From Ktedonosporobacter rubrisoli (GTDB lineage: Bacteria > Chloroflexota > Ktedonobacteria > Ktedonobacterales > Ktedonobacteraceae): 64,000 nt of DNA. Positions 52,349 through 60,672 of this stretch are shown in pieces. Position numbers and translations under genes: made by a program. Position 1 is the first letter of the stretch; the number at the start of each line of letters is the position of its first letter. The stretch covers positions 1,240,001-1,304,000 of the forward strand of contig NZ_CP035758.1 in assembly GCF_004208415.1 (NCBI RefSeq), written 5' to 3'. The notes below the pieces were generated by a model. That model saw only the letters and a program-made list of their open reading frames with translations. It did not search any database and was not told the origin of the DNA.

Positions 52349-52799
52349 AACCGGATTGACAACTGGCGCAGGTACAGGAGTAATCGATAGGCTGGAAAAA
52401 GCCGGGTTCATCCAGAGAGAGGGATGTGAAGGACAGAAGAAAGGGAAAAAGTTGGGAAAAATGCCAGGACCTCGATTAGAAGCGTCCTATGAAAGTATCT
52501 CCCACCATTGTAACATAGTCTTTAATGGCCGACGCGTCTCGGCTCTGCAATGGCATCTTATGCAATGGCATCACAATCAGCCGATGTACTCCCAGATCGG
52601 CAAATCGCTCCACATCCTCCAGCGTCAGCGGCTCGGCTGGGGTAACGCTGATCTCCAGCTCGCCAAGTTCTTGCGGGCGTGCAGCGTCTTGCATGGCTTT
52701 ACGAATATCTGCCAGGGCGCTCGCAGTGAAGTTGGGATCGAGGTTAAAACCATACCAACCTGTAGCACGCTGCACAGCGCGGCGATAGGCAGGAACTGA
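52113..52799 (+). pseudogene. Chimeric open frame: FAD-oxidase N-terminus joined to MarR wing
   Basis: 52113-52348 matches the first 266 bases of the oxidase gene at 54873 (less an internal 30-bp deletion). 52334-52444 matches 48533-48645 of the MarR gene at about 97 percent by my count, including a 2-base deletion that shifts frame (QRERDVKD becomes QREGCEGQ). The parts meet in CGATCTGGCGGCCTT, 15 bp found in both parents. After 52444 the frame runs on as a shadow of the opposite-strand LLM gene to 52799. The product would hold part of the FAD-binding domain with the RSGGHG flavin-His loop and the MarR recognition helix. Most likely a non-functional recombination product; it keeps the oxidase ribosome site and may be expressed. 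Confidence 0.85.
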
Positions 52800-53330
52800 T
52801 TCCCCTCCAACGACAACAGGGATATTGCGTTGCGGATGGGCCTGCACGCCTTCAAAGGAGACAAAGCGACCGTGATACGCAGGGTTTGGTTGTGTCCAGA
52901 TGGCCTGCATCGCTGCCAGATACTCATCAGTACGTATGCCCCGATCAGAAAAGGGAATCCCCAATGCGCGAAACTCAGACTCCAAGTACCCCACTCCGAC
53001 GCCGCAGATCAGGCGTCCTCCGGAAAGTTCATCAAGACTGGCCAGCTCCTTCGCCAGGACAAGAGGATTGCGTTGTGGCAAAATAATGATGCCCGTTCCT
53101 AGTCGCACTCGGCTGGTATGAGCCGCAAGATACGTCAAGGCAACGATCGGATCGAGAATGCGATCATGGGGAGCCATCGGTGAGTGTGGTCCCCGAGGAG
53201 ATTGCAGGACTACATGCTCTCCAGCCCACAACGACTCGAACCCGGCTTCTTCCGCCAGCTTCGCCACCTGGATGGCGGTTTCCGGGTAACTACAAGCATA
53301 CATATTTACAGCAAAAAGACCAAATTTCAT
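52476..53330 (-). CDS. LLM-class (luciferase-like) F420-type oxidoreductase (paralogue)
   Basis: 284 aa, collinear with 28278-29126: MKFGLFAVNMYACSYPETAI, AGFESLWAGEHVVLQ, LGTGIIILPQRNPLVLAKEL, ASLDELSGGRLICGVGVGYL, VVGGESVPAYRRAVQRATGW. TIM-barrel enzyme, expected cofactor F420 or FMN. Start behind GAAAGAAG. Divergent from the LysR gene at 53616, its probable regulator, whereas the other copy is paired with an MmyB-like regulator. Its 3' end is overlapped by the chimeric frame on the other strand. Confidence 0.87.
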   Translation of the reverse strand: MKFGLFAVNMYACSYPETAIQVAKLAEEAGFESLWAGEHVVLQSPRGPHSPMAPHDRILDPIVALTYLAAHTSRVRLGTGIIILPQRNPLVLAKELASLDELSGGRLICGVGVGYLESEFRALGIPFSDRGIRTDEYLAAMQAIWTQPNPAYHGRFVSFEGVQAHPQRNIPVVVGGESVPAYRRAVQRATGWYGFNLDPNFTASALADIRKAMQDAARPQELGELEISVTPAEPLTLEDVERFADLGVHRLIVMPLHKMPLQSRDASAIKDYVTMVGDTFIGRF

Positions 53331-53615
53331 GTGCTACTTCTTTCATACTATCTCATTGAAAATTCTTTGATTTTTTCATACAGCCAGGCTGAGACGCAAT
53401 TGTGCGCGATGGCCGCATCAAAATCCTCGCCAAATGCTTGTTTCACAGCAATAGAACAGGCATAGCATGCGGCTTTTTAAGACATCCCATCCAGGAAACC
53501 TGGACCTCTAAGGATATTTTCCTCTAGGCATAGTATCCCTCTCAGCTTGCCATATGTCCAATATATAGATACAATCAACCCGATAAGTTCTTCTTATAGA
53601 AAATGAGGGAAGCGT

Positions 53616-54578
53616 ATGGAATTGCGGCAGTTGCACTACTTTGTGGTTCTTGCACACCGCCTTCATTTCAGCCGAGCAGCGGAAGAATTAGCTATTGCGC
53701 AACCCGCTCTCTCACAACAAATTCAGGCCCTAGAACAGGAATTTGGTGTTCAATTATTTGAGCGCAGGCCTCGCCATATTCGTTTGACACCGGCAGGGCA
53801 AGGCTTACTTATGCATGCAGAACGCGTGCTTGCCGATGTAGACACCCTCTCCACAGAGATGGCGGCCTATGCCGGTTTGCAGCGCGGTCGCTTGCACATC
53901 GGTCTGCATCAGACGCTTGGGATGTCCTGGCTTGCGGGACTGCTCGCGCGCTTCCACCGGCGCTATGAAGGTATTGAGCTGGTGCTCCACGAGGGAGTCA
54001 CCGAGCCGATGCTTAAGCAGGTAGAAGAAGGGAAGCTCGATGTGATCTGGATACATACCATCGGCACGCTCTTTCCGAAGGCCCCTCTTCCCAAGAATAT
54101 TGAAACCAAAGCGATCTTGACCGAGGCGGTGCTTCTGGGGGCAAACCCATATCATCGCTTGGCGGGGTGCAAACAGATCAATTGGAACCAGCTACAGAAA
54201 GAAGCCTTTGTGCTCTTTCAGCCAGGGTCGGGATTGAGGCAGGTCATGATGCACCTGGCGCAACACGCTGGCTTTCTTCCACACGTCATCTTTGAGAGTG
54301 GAGATATGAGCATTATCCGTGCACTGGTTGCGGAAGGAATGGGCATTGCTGTCTTTCCCCAATCGGTCATTGCCGCTGCAGGAAGAAGCCTTGTTTCACT
54401 TGACCTTTCCCCTGCGCTACCCTCTCGAACTGTACAACTCGCCTGGCATCAACAAAGAGCCTCAACGCCCACTATCCAGGCCTTTCTTGACTTCGTGCAA
54501 GAAGATCTCTGTCTGCATCCCTGGGCAGCAAGCTTCATTGATCGGAGCCGCACGAGTGCGCAAGACGACCAACCATGA
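53616..54578 (+). CDS. LysR-family transcriptional regulator
   Basis: 320 aa. HTH MELRQLHYFVVLAHRLHFSR, AQPALSQQIQALEQEFGVQL, then the effector domain (LHIGLHQTLGMSWLAGLLAR; LVAEGMGIAVFP). The C-terminal 25 residues are a polar extension. Divergent from the LLM-class gene at 52476 with about 285 bp between. The FAD oxidase gene follows 295 bp downstream on the same strand and could be a second target. Confidence 0.9.
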   Translation: MELRQLHYFVVLAHRLHFSRAAEELAIAQPALSQQIQALEQEFGVQLFERRPRHIRLTPAGQGLLMHAERVLADVDTLSTEMAAYAGLQRGRLHIGLHQTLGMSWLAGLLARFHRRYEGIELVLHEGVTEPMLKQVEEGKLDVIWIHTIGTLFPKAPLPKNIETKAILTEAVLLGANPYHRLAGCKQINWNQLQKEAFVLFQPGSGLRQVMMHLAQHAGFLPHVIFESGDMSIIRALVAEGMGIAVFPQSVIAAAGRSLVSLDLSPALPSRTVQLAWHQQRASTPTIQAFLDFVQEDLCLHPWAASFIDRSRTSAQDDQP

Positions 54579-54660
54579 CGTTGGACAATCTCATATCCTA
54601 GAGTGCAGGGGTATTTATGTCGTGACTCCGACATTACGTATCCGCCGCCCTTTGTGCTCC

Positions 54661-54872
54661 GGTCACATTTTTCCTGCGCATCACGTCATATAAGTGAAGG
54701 GAAAACCCGAGCGCTGGACCAGCAGCTAGCAAGCCAGCTTCGCCCTCTACTCTTTCCTGACAAACAACGCATGACCTTATGACCTTATGTCAAATTCTCA
54801 AATTCGCGAAGAGAGTCACGACCCTATGACCTCGTGTCAAATTTTAAAAGTTGAGAAAGGACAATCATAAAT
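54661..54872 (+). repeat. Leader of the FAD-oxidase gene, duplicated at 51949
   Basis: Shares CGTCATATAAGTG, AAGGGAAAACCCGAG and the AAAAGTTGAGAAAGGACAAT ribosome-site region with 51949-52112. Here a unit of about 50 bp is repeated (GACCTTATGTCAAATTCTCA then GACCTCGTGTCAAATTTTAA), which is absent from the other copy. Confidence 0.8.
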
Positions 54873-56240
54873 ATGCTACCCAGCTTCACCGAACTTAAGA
54901 AGTCCATCACGGGGCAAGTTATCGTTCCAGAAGATCAAACATATACTGAGCTGCGTAACGTCTTCAATCAGGCCGGAAGCCCGGCTGTGATTGTGCGCGC
55001 CCAGAACAAACAGGATCTCATCACAGCGCTGCGTTTTGCCCACGAGCAGCACTTAGCGCTCTCGGTACGTAGCGGCGGCCACGGCTTGAGCGGGCAGGCC
55101 ACCAACAACGGAGGAATCGTGCTCGATCTGGCGGCCTTCAAAGGCGTAGAGCTGCTCGAGCGTAGCCAAAACCTGGTTCGCATTGGAGCCGGCACACCCT
55201 GGGGCGAGGCGTCAAGAGCCCTGGCGGATCTCGGACTCGCCCTCTCCTCTGGCGATACCAACCAGGTTGGCGTAGGTGGTCTGACGCTAGGTGGCGGCAT
55301 TGGCTGGCTGGTGCGCACCTATGGTCTCACCATCGATAGCCTGGTGGCCGCTGAGCTCATTACGGCAGATGGTCGCATCCTGCATGTGAGCGCTGACGAA
55401 CATCCCGATCTCTTCTGGGCTATTCGTGGGGGTGGCGGCAATTTTGGGATCATCACTTCCTTTGAATTCGTGGCTCAGCCCTGCCCCACCGTTGTCAGTG
55501 GTTCTGTGAACTATGATATAGCCGAAGCGGAAACAGTGCTAGCCGGCTGGACCCGGGCCATGCGAGAAGCGCCGGAAGAACTTAATTCAAGCCTTATACT
55601 TTTCTCCGGCTTCGGTCCGCAGGTTCCACCACGCGTTATGCTGCAATTCTGCTATGCCGGAGACGATGAAGAGGCTGCTCACAAGGCTATCAAGCCATTC
55701 CTGTATTTAGGAGCCGTGCAGATGCAAGATATTCAGAAGAAGCCATATTACACAATCCTTGAGGATGCAGTGTCTCCCCCGCCTTCACTTAAGCTGGTGA
55801 GCCACAATGGCTTTTTGCCCACTCTGAGCCCAGAAGCGCTCTCGGTTCTGGCCGCTAATTATGGTCAGCCTGGCAAACCCATTGCCCAGATTCGCTGGCT
55901 TGGCGGCGCTTTTGCGCGCGTCAATTCGCAGGCGACAGCCTTTGCCCATCGTGAAGCTGAAGCGCTAGTAATTGTGCCGGCCTTCGCACCGGTAAGCGCG
56001 CCCGAAGCGCAAGCCCAAAAGATCCGCCAGGCGGCCTGGGCTCCCCTGGCACCTTTAGCAAGTGGCGCATTCCTCAATTTTTTGAGCGATGCCAGCCCTG
56101 CCAGTGTCGCCACAACCTATCCGGGCCCTACATACGAACGCCTGGCCAGCATCAAGGCTAATTATGATCCCGATAACGTCTTTCAGCAAAACCAGAATAT
56201 CAAACCATTGAGTTCCATACAAAAGGACGTCCGGGCTTGA
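54873..56240 (+). CDS. FAD-binding oxidase of the BBE / 6-hydroxynicotine-oxidase type
   Basis: 455 aa, full length. PCMH-type FAD domain in residues 35-210: SVRSGGHGLSGQATNNGG, where His binds FAD covalently, then GDTNQVGVGGLTLGGGIGWL and IRGGGGNFGIITSFEFVA. C-terminal BBE motif NYDPDNVFQQNQNIKP. Uses O2 to oxidise alcohols, amines or sugars (berberine-bridge, hexose and hydroxynicotine oxidases). No signal peptide. A second Cys-FAD link is not evident. LysR gene upstream on the same strand. Its 5' part is duplicated in the chimeric frame at 52113. Confidence 0.92.
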   Translation: MLPSFTELKKSITGQVIVPEDQTYTELRNVFNQAGSPAVIVRAQNKQDLITALRFAHEQHLALSVRSGGHGLSGQATNNGGIVLDLAAFKGVELLERSQNLVRIGAGTPWGEASRALADLGLALSSGDTNQVGVGGLTLGGGIGWLVRTYGLTIDSLVAAELITADGRILHVSADEHPDLFWAIRGGGGNFGIITSFEFVAQPCPTVVSGSVNYDIAEAETVLAGWTRAMREAPEELNSSLILFSGFGPQVPPRVMLQFCYAGDDEEAAHKAIKPFLYLGAVQMQDIQKKPYYTILEDAVSPPPSLKLVSHNGFLPTLSPEALSVLAANYGQPGKPIAQIRWLGGAFARVNSQATAFAHREAEALVIVPAFAPVSAPEAQAQKIRQAAWAPLAPLASGAFLNFLSDASPASVATTYPGPTYERLASIKANYDPDNVFQQNQNIKPLSSIQKDVRA

Positions 56241-56317
56241 GGCGAGAAAGGTTAGTCAACGCGATGTGCAACTTTTGAGAAACGGGGCAGAGCCCCTGTC
56301 GGTGGAACCCTCTCCGG

Positions 56318-56373
56318 GGGAGAGGTAATGGGGCGAATCCGCTAGATCGCGGCGTGCCCCAGCCTCTCTCCCC
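56318..56373. repeat. Long imperfect inverted repeat in the FAD-oxidase / DoxX gap
   Basis: GGGGGAGAGGTAATGGGGC pairs with GCCCCAGCCTCTCTCCCC around GAATCCGCTAGATCGCGGCGT, itself able to pair (CCGC/GCGG). It looks like an intergenic REP-like element or a terminator. Only one copy is seen in the window. Confidence 0.6.
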
Positions 56374-56469
56374 TCCTCAGCACCGTAGGCTGTGGAAAAA
56401 CTTGCACACGGGGTTAGTCAGAAAAGACACAGCGTATAATGCGCCAATGCATGAGGAGATAAGCAAAAC

Positions 56470-56937
56470 ATGTCGATGATATCAAGAGCAGATAACATGA
56501 ATAGATTGAAAGTAATTGGCTATTGGACAGCTACCGCAATCATTGCGTTTGAGCTCATCCTGGGCGGCATAATGGCCCTGGTCCATGGACGAAACATGCT
56601 GATCGGCGAGCCGCTTGTCGAGGTAATGCAACATCTGGGCTACCCCATATACTTGCTCACGATCCTTGGCGTGTGCAAGCCCCTTGCCGGCATAATTCTG
56701 CTAGTACCGGGCTTGCCTCGGCTCAAAGAGTGGGCGTATGCTGGCTCTTTTGTCAGCTTGCTGGGCGCTCTTGTCTCGGATGCCCTACGTGGCAATGAGG
56801 TATACGCCATCTTCGCCCTGGGCTTCACCATTCTCACCCTCGCATCCTGGGCGCTGCGACCGCAAAACCGCATCCTGGGCACGCTTCCCACCTGGCCTAC
56901 CCTCTTATTCACAACTAGTAAGAGGATAACAGAATAG
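56470..56937 (+). CDS. DoxX-like four-helix membrane protein
   Basis: 155 aa. Four hydrophobic segments (VIGYWTATAIIAFELILGGI; YPIYLLTILGVCKPLAGIIL; SFVSLLGALVSDALRG; FALGFTILTLASWALRP). The PLVEVMQHLGYP stretch and PLAGIILLVPGLPRLKEWAY are typical of the DoxX/DUF4345-like family common in soil bacteria, of unknown role though DoxD/DoxX link to quinone redox. GAGGAGATAAG precedes ATG. Single gene. Confidence 0.82.
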   Translation: MSMISRADNMNRLKVIGYWTATAIIAFELILGGIMALVHGRNMLIGEPLVEVMQHLGYPIYLLTILGVCKPLAGIILLVPGLPRLKEWAYAGSFVSLLGALVSDALRGNEVYAIFALGFTILTLASWALRPQNRILGTLPTWPTLLFTTSKRITE

Positions 56938-57064
56938 TACTATTGGGAAGCATCCGTAGCTATTCTAGGTGATAGACACGTATATAAAAAGCAATGTATG
57001 CTTTAAGGTGAGAGTTAAGGAATATACTCTCATTATAGTTTCCTATGAAAGGAGTCATCGTAGA

Positions 57065-57268
57065 ATGGCAGAAATCGTGTTTGGCAGCCCTGTACTTGAG
57101 CGTACACCAGAGTTAGTAGATGAGTTTGAGCTCGACGTTCGTATCACTTCTCCTGAGGATGGCCGGACGCCAATCCCAGGATTGAGCGGAAGCGATTGCA
57201 CTTTATGCGCCTCTTGCTACACCGACTGCAATATGTGTAATACCAATGACACCTGGTGCGGTTGTTAG
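57065..57268 (+). CDS. FxLD-type lanthipeptide precursor C
   Basis: 67-aa precursor. The leader holds the class I box FELDVRI at residues 21-27 after an acidic helix (ERTPELVDE). The core, GSDCTLCASCYTDCNMCN then TNDTWCGC, has seven Cys with Ser/Thr before or between them. It aligns with precursor B (CTTCWSCHATCDNCDTRQ) in spacing: C-T-x-C-x-S-C-x3-C-x2-C-x-T. ATG 57065 follows GAAAGGAG in the context TTTCCTATGAAAGGAG, close to the context at precursor B. No LanB/LanC/LanT gene is within the window. Alternative: a Cys-rich metal-binding peptide. Confidence 0.75.
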   Translation: MAEIVFGSPVLERTPELVDEFELDVRITSPEDGRTPIPGLSGSDCTLCASCYTDCNMCNTNDTWCGC

Positions 57269-57666
57269 GCTGCTACCGATTATACGTGCGACGCCTGCTG
57301 ATAAGGTAAGGGAATCAAAAGAAGAGCATGTCCTGAACTGAAGCGAGAAGCTTTGTCTTCAAGACATGCCGGATATCAAGGGTTCGGTGAAAGCAGCGCT
57401 TTCCAGTTCTGTAATGACGGAGCACAGGGCCTCGCGCGCGAGCGAATCAGAAGCGCTCTTCATTCCCTCTCAGTTCCTACAGCGGTTCGGCTTTAAGGTG
57501 CCGGGAGAGCCACCGTAGGAACTGGGAACTTGGCGGATAGGAGATTTCCCGATGGGATGGTCAGGCCTGGAAAGCCTTGGGAGTTTCCTAGCGGTATAAA
57601 GTTTAGGATGGCTCATTTCTTTACACAAGTCATCCATCAAGCTGGCAAAGTATCTCAACAATCCCA
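57269..57666. other. Intergenic region with strong inverted repeats, possible IS end
   Basis: CAGTTCCTAC (57471-57480) and GTAGGAACTG (57515-57524) form a perfect stem around a further folded centre (CGGTTCGGC / GCCGGG; GGCT / AGCC). GAAGCGAGAAGCTTTGTCTTC near 57340 is another near-palindrome. A minus-strand frame (57470-57667) does not look like a real protein. On the minus strand GGGAAATCTCCTATCCGCCA resembles the unexplained segment at 9.2 kb. It could be the right end of a decayed IS200/IS605 element or a structured RNA. Confidence 0.35.
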
Positions 57667-58260
57667 CTAAGGGATAAGGACTTGCCCTTGCATCTTCCCT
57701 GTCACGGCCTCAAGATAGGCGCGCGCTACCTCACTTGCCGGCGTTCCCTCAGAACCATCCTGGCCCATGGCCAGTAGCGTCTCTCTGATCCAACCAGGGC
57801 TCACAAGATTAGCCCGAATGCCACGCGGCATTTCTCGGGCCACGCTGCGAATAAAGCCCTCAAGGCCCGCATTGACAAGAGCTCCCAGAGAGCTACCCGG
57901 AATGTAACTCTTGAACGTACCACCGGTGAGCGTGATAGAGCCACCATCGCGCAAATGCTTTGCAGCACGCTGCAAAAGCGCTACCTGGCCAAACAGCTTG
58001 CCCTTCATAGCGAGGACCACATCTGTATCCGAAAGGCTTTCCAGCGGGCTCAGACCAACGCTGGCCGCAACGCAAACGACTCCATCAACAGCAGAAACCG
58101 CGGCAAAGAGCGCATCAAGAGTGCTAAGATCCTCAAGCTCCACCCTGGGCGATCCTTTACGCGAGGCACGCACAACTTCATAGTCCGCTGCCTCTAACTC
58201 ACTAGCTACCGCAGACCCAAGCGTTCCCGTCGCCCCGATCACAATTATCTTTTTTCGCAT
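57667..58260 (-). CDS. Atypical short-chain dehydrogenase
   Basis: 197 aa. Rossmann start MRKKIIVIGATGTLGSAVAS, with VVRASRKGSPRVE after beta-2 (Arg favours NADP) and VCVAAS in place of NNAG. Where YxxxK should stand, the sequence is SSLGALVNAGLEGF, so the catalytic Tyr/Lys pair is missing. SPGWIRETL after it is normal for the fold. This variant SDR group is common and may reduce substrates by another residue set or serve as an NADP-sensing protein. GAGAAGG precedes ATG. Stands alone. Confidence 0.82.
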   Translation of the reverse strand: MRKKIIVIGATGTLGSAVASELEAADYEVVRASRKGSPRVELEDLSTLDALFAAVSAVDGVVCVAASVGLSPLESLSDTDVVLAMKGKLFGQVALLQRAAKHLRDGGSITLTGGTFKSYIPGSSLGALVNAGLEGFIRSVAREMPRGIRANLVSPGWIRETLLAMGQDGSEGTPASEVARAYLEAVTGKMQGQVLIP

Positions 58261-58611
58261 AGCTTATACAACCTTCTCTTTTTTAGATACGTACGTAATT
58301 ATAAGAGAAAGCAATATTTCTTCACAAGCACGCACAGCAATGTGCGCTAGTATCAAAAGAGATACTTACCTTTACACGCCCTGACATTCAAACAAACTTT
58401 ATACAAATTTTACAAGTTCCAAGCTTTTTCTTTAAAAAGAAGAGCTATGATAGGGGAGAACACAAAAATGCTTTTCCTATTTCCAACGACAAATTTTGTT
58501 TGACTATCCAGAAAAAGCTAGTAATCCTTCTAAAAGGGAAGAAAAACGTTGCAAGTTCAAGCAAACTAAAAGAGAGTTGTATCTCGTCGCAAAGAGAAAG
58601 AGAGTTTGAAG
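58261..58611. other. Intergenic region, no gene seen
   Basis: 350 bp of AT-rich divergent promoter region between the SDR and SHOCT genes. Short frames are not credible. No palindrome of note. Confidence 0.5.
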
Positions 58612-58923
58612 ATGTATCCAATCTACATGCCGATCGTCTTCTTTATGTTTATGCTGGGAAAACTGATCCCGCTGCTGCTTATAGGCTTGCTTGTGTGGCT
58701 CATTGTGCGCGCCTTGACCCGCAGGCCACAGATGTGGGGTACTACGCATCACATCCAAAGTACGCCTATCCCGCCTATGCCACCCAATTTTCAGCCGGCC
58801 CAGCCCTCCGCGATGGAAATCTTGCGCCAGCGCTATGCGCGTGGAGAGATCGATGGAGCCACCTTCGACCAGATGCGCGAGCGCTTGGAAGCTAGCATGC
58901 CACACTCCGAGCCCAAATTATAA
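58612..58923 (+). CDS. Small membrane protein with SHOCT domain
   Basis: 103 aa. One N-terminal membrane helix (IVFFMFMLGKLIPLLLIGLL), a Pro/Gln-rich linker, and a C-terminal SHOCT motif (AMEILRQRYARGEIDGATFD, QMRERL). SHOCT is a short helical oligomerisation or targeting module found at protein ends. Start at ATG 58612 after AAAGAGAG; TTG 58606 is possible. Followed by a strong terminator at 58969. Function unknown. Confidence 0.82.
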   Translation: MYPIYMPIVFFMFMLGKLIPLLLIGLLVWLIVRALTRRPQMWGTTHHIQSTPIPPMPPNFQPAQPSAMEILRQRYARGEIDGATFDQMRERLEASMPHSEPKL

Positions 58924-58968
58924 GCCAGAATAGCATACAAGTTCCTCCACCTGGCTTATCCGTGCGAG

Positions 58969-59003
58969 ACAGGGCAGTTCAGTTTTTGAGCTGCCCTGTT
59001 TTT
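58969..59003 (+). terminator. Rho-independent terminator
   Basis: ACAGGGCAG (58969-58977) pairs with CTGCCCTGT (58991-58999), followed by TTTT. Ends the SHOCT gene and may also serve the convergent tautomerase gene. Confidence 0.85.
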
Positions 59004-59026
59004 AATGGGTTTCCGTTTCCGGCCCC

Positions 59027-59236
59027 TTATCTCTGTATCTCTTCAGGGGGAGCATATGGAGGCAAGGCCACACCTCCTTTAACGTGATGAGAACCGGGCG
59101 TCTCACGAATAAGCACATAGATGTACTCAATGGGCGCCCCTATTGTTTCATGGACAACGCGCGTCAATTCACGGGCCAGGGCCTGTTTTTGTTCAGGAGT
59201 CCTACCTTCACGAATATCACATTGAATGATTGGCAT
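59027..59236 (-). CDS. 4-oxalocrotonate tautomerase-family protein
   Basis: 69 aa. MPIIQCDIREGRTPEQKQAL keeps Pro directly after Met, the catalytic base once Met is removed, and the VHETIGAPIEYIYVLIRETP region carries the usual tautomerase strand. Start at ATG 59236 follows AAAGGAG; homology begins at MPII. Keto-enol tautomerisation in aromatic breakdown is the family reaction, but substrate is unknown. About 55 bp from the threonine-aldolase gene on the same strand, so likely co-transcribed. Confidence 0.88.
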   Translation of the reverse strand: MPIIQCDIREGRTPEQKQALARELTRVVHETIGAPIEYIYVLIRETPGSHHVKGGVALPPYAPPEEIQR

Positions 59237-59290
59237 ACTTTGCTCCTTTGCATAAGGTATGACCGGACGTAATGTCGTCAAGCTTTTAAC

Positions 59291-60322
59291 TCAACTGTCT
59301 TGTTTACGGCACACCTTCTTGATAACTGCTAGAGCTTCCTGAATATCATGCTGAGAGACATCGAGGTGGGTAACTGCACGCAAACGATCCCCAACGCTCC
59401 CCACACGCACTCTATGGGACTGAAGGTTGGCTAAGAAAGCTTCATGAGAGAGACCAGCCCCTCGGACATCGAAAAATACCATGTTTGTCTCAACCGGCAA
59501 CTCAACCTGCACACCAGGAATGCTACCAAGCCCATCAGCTAGAATCTTGGCGTTCTCATGATCTCCACATAGACGCTCAACATGATGTGAGAGCGCATAG
59601 AGGCCAGCCGCCGCGATGATTCCGGCCTGACGCTGGGCTCCGCCAAAGACATGCTTATAGCGCCGGGCCTGTTGAATAAAAGCAGCGCTCCCCGCCAGAA
59701 CCGCACCTCCTGGCGCGCCTAATCCCTTGGAAAAATCTATCCACACGGAATCGCAGCAAGCTGCATAGTCGCGCGCCTGCATGCCGGTTGCCACTACTGC
59801 ATTCAATAGACGGGCACCATCCATATGCGTCGCGATTCCTCGCGCCCGAGCAACCTCACAGACTGCACGCAATTGCGCAAGAGGCCAGATGGTACCGCCC
59901 CCAAAGTTATGAGTTTGCTCCACACAAAGTAAACGCGTTGGCGCCGCGTAGAGCGAGCCTTTTGTAATCGCTCTAGCTACTTGCTCCGCAGTAAACCGTC
60001 CTCGATCCCCATCAATTTGATCAACCAGGACATTGCTCAGTGCAGCCAGGCCGGCACTTTCGGAGCGTAAGATGTGGGCCTGGCGATCCACCAGGATGGC
60101 ATCGGCTGGCTGCGTATGCGCTTTGATGGCAATATTATTGCACATGGTTCCCGTTGGTAGATACAAAGCCGCTTCCTTGCCCAGCAGTTCAGCAACTACA
60201 TCCTGTAGCATATTGACAGTCGGGTCCTCCCCTTTCTGTTCATCACCAACTTCGGCTCTTGCCATCACCCGGCGCATAGCCTCAGTGGGCCTGGTGACGG
60301 TATCAGAAGAGAGATCAATCAT
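59291..60322 (-). CDS. Low-specificity threonine aldolase
   Basis: 343 aa PLP enzyme of fold type I. MIDLSSDTVTRPTEAMRRVM and GDEQKGEDPTVNMLQ are the LtaE opening; ALYLPTGTMCNNIAIKAH, HNFGGGTIWPLAQL, HMDGARLLNAVVATG and the Schiff-base Lys in WIDFSKGLGAPGG follow. Cleaves threonine/allo-threonine to glycine and acetaldehyde. ATG 60322 follows AAAGGAAG and homology begins there, although the frame stays open to 60562. The 350-bp gap upstream to 60672 shows no gene. Confidence 0.92.
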   Translation of the reverse strand: MIDLSSDTVTRPTEAMRRVMARAEVGDEQKGEDPTVNMLQDVVAELLGKEAALYLPTGTMCNNIAIKAHTQPADAILVDRQAHILRSESAGLAALSNVLVDQIDGDRGRFTAEQVARAITKGSLYAAPTRLLCVEQTHNFGGGTIWPLAQLRAVCEVARARGIATHMDGARLLNAVVATGMQARDYAACCDSVWIDFSKGLGAPGGAVLAGSAAFIQQARRYKHVFGGAQRQAGIIAAAGLYALSHHVERLCGDHENAKILADGLGSIPGVQVELPVETNMVFFDVRGAGLSHEAFLANLQSHRVRVGSVGDRLRAVTHLDVSQHDIQEALAVIKKVCRKQDS

Positions 60323-60672
60323 CACTGCTTCCTTTCCATTTCTGGTCTGCACATCGCGTAGAGTGGAAGGTTCTGCGCCTCTTCGTCGAGGACTGCCATC
60401 TTTCCCTAGAAGTAGTGTAACGCTGCCTGGCAGGCATGTCCAACGAAGAGAAATGATTGCAGCAATCATCCACAGTGATAGACAACCAGAAAATTTACAA
60501 GTGTGATTTCTCTCAATTCTTACCTCGTCCTTAGAGGCAGTATAAAGCCCCCTGCTCGTCACCTTTCATCATTTGTTCAGAGCTCCTCATCAAGGATACG
60601 CCTCACTCCTTGCCATCTTCTATGATCGTCGGAAGATAGCAAAGAGTGATGTCTATAAGAAAAAGGACTTTA

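Noticed and set aside
57470-57667. 65-codon minus-strand frame after precursor C
   Set aside because: Overlaps a perfect inverted repeat and has no convincing start or protein pattern.
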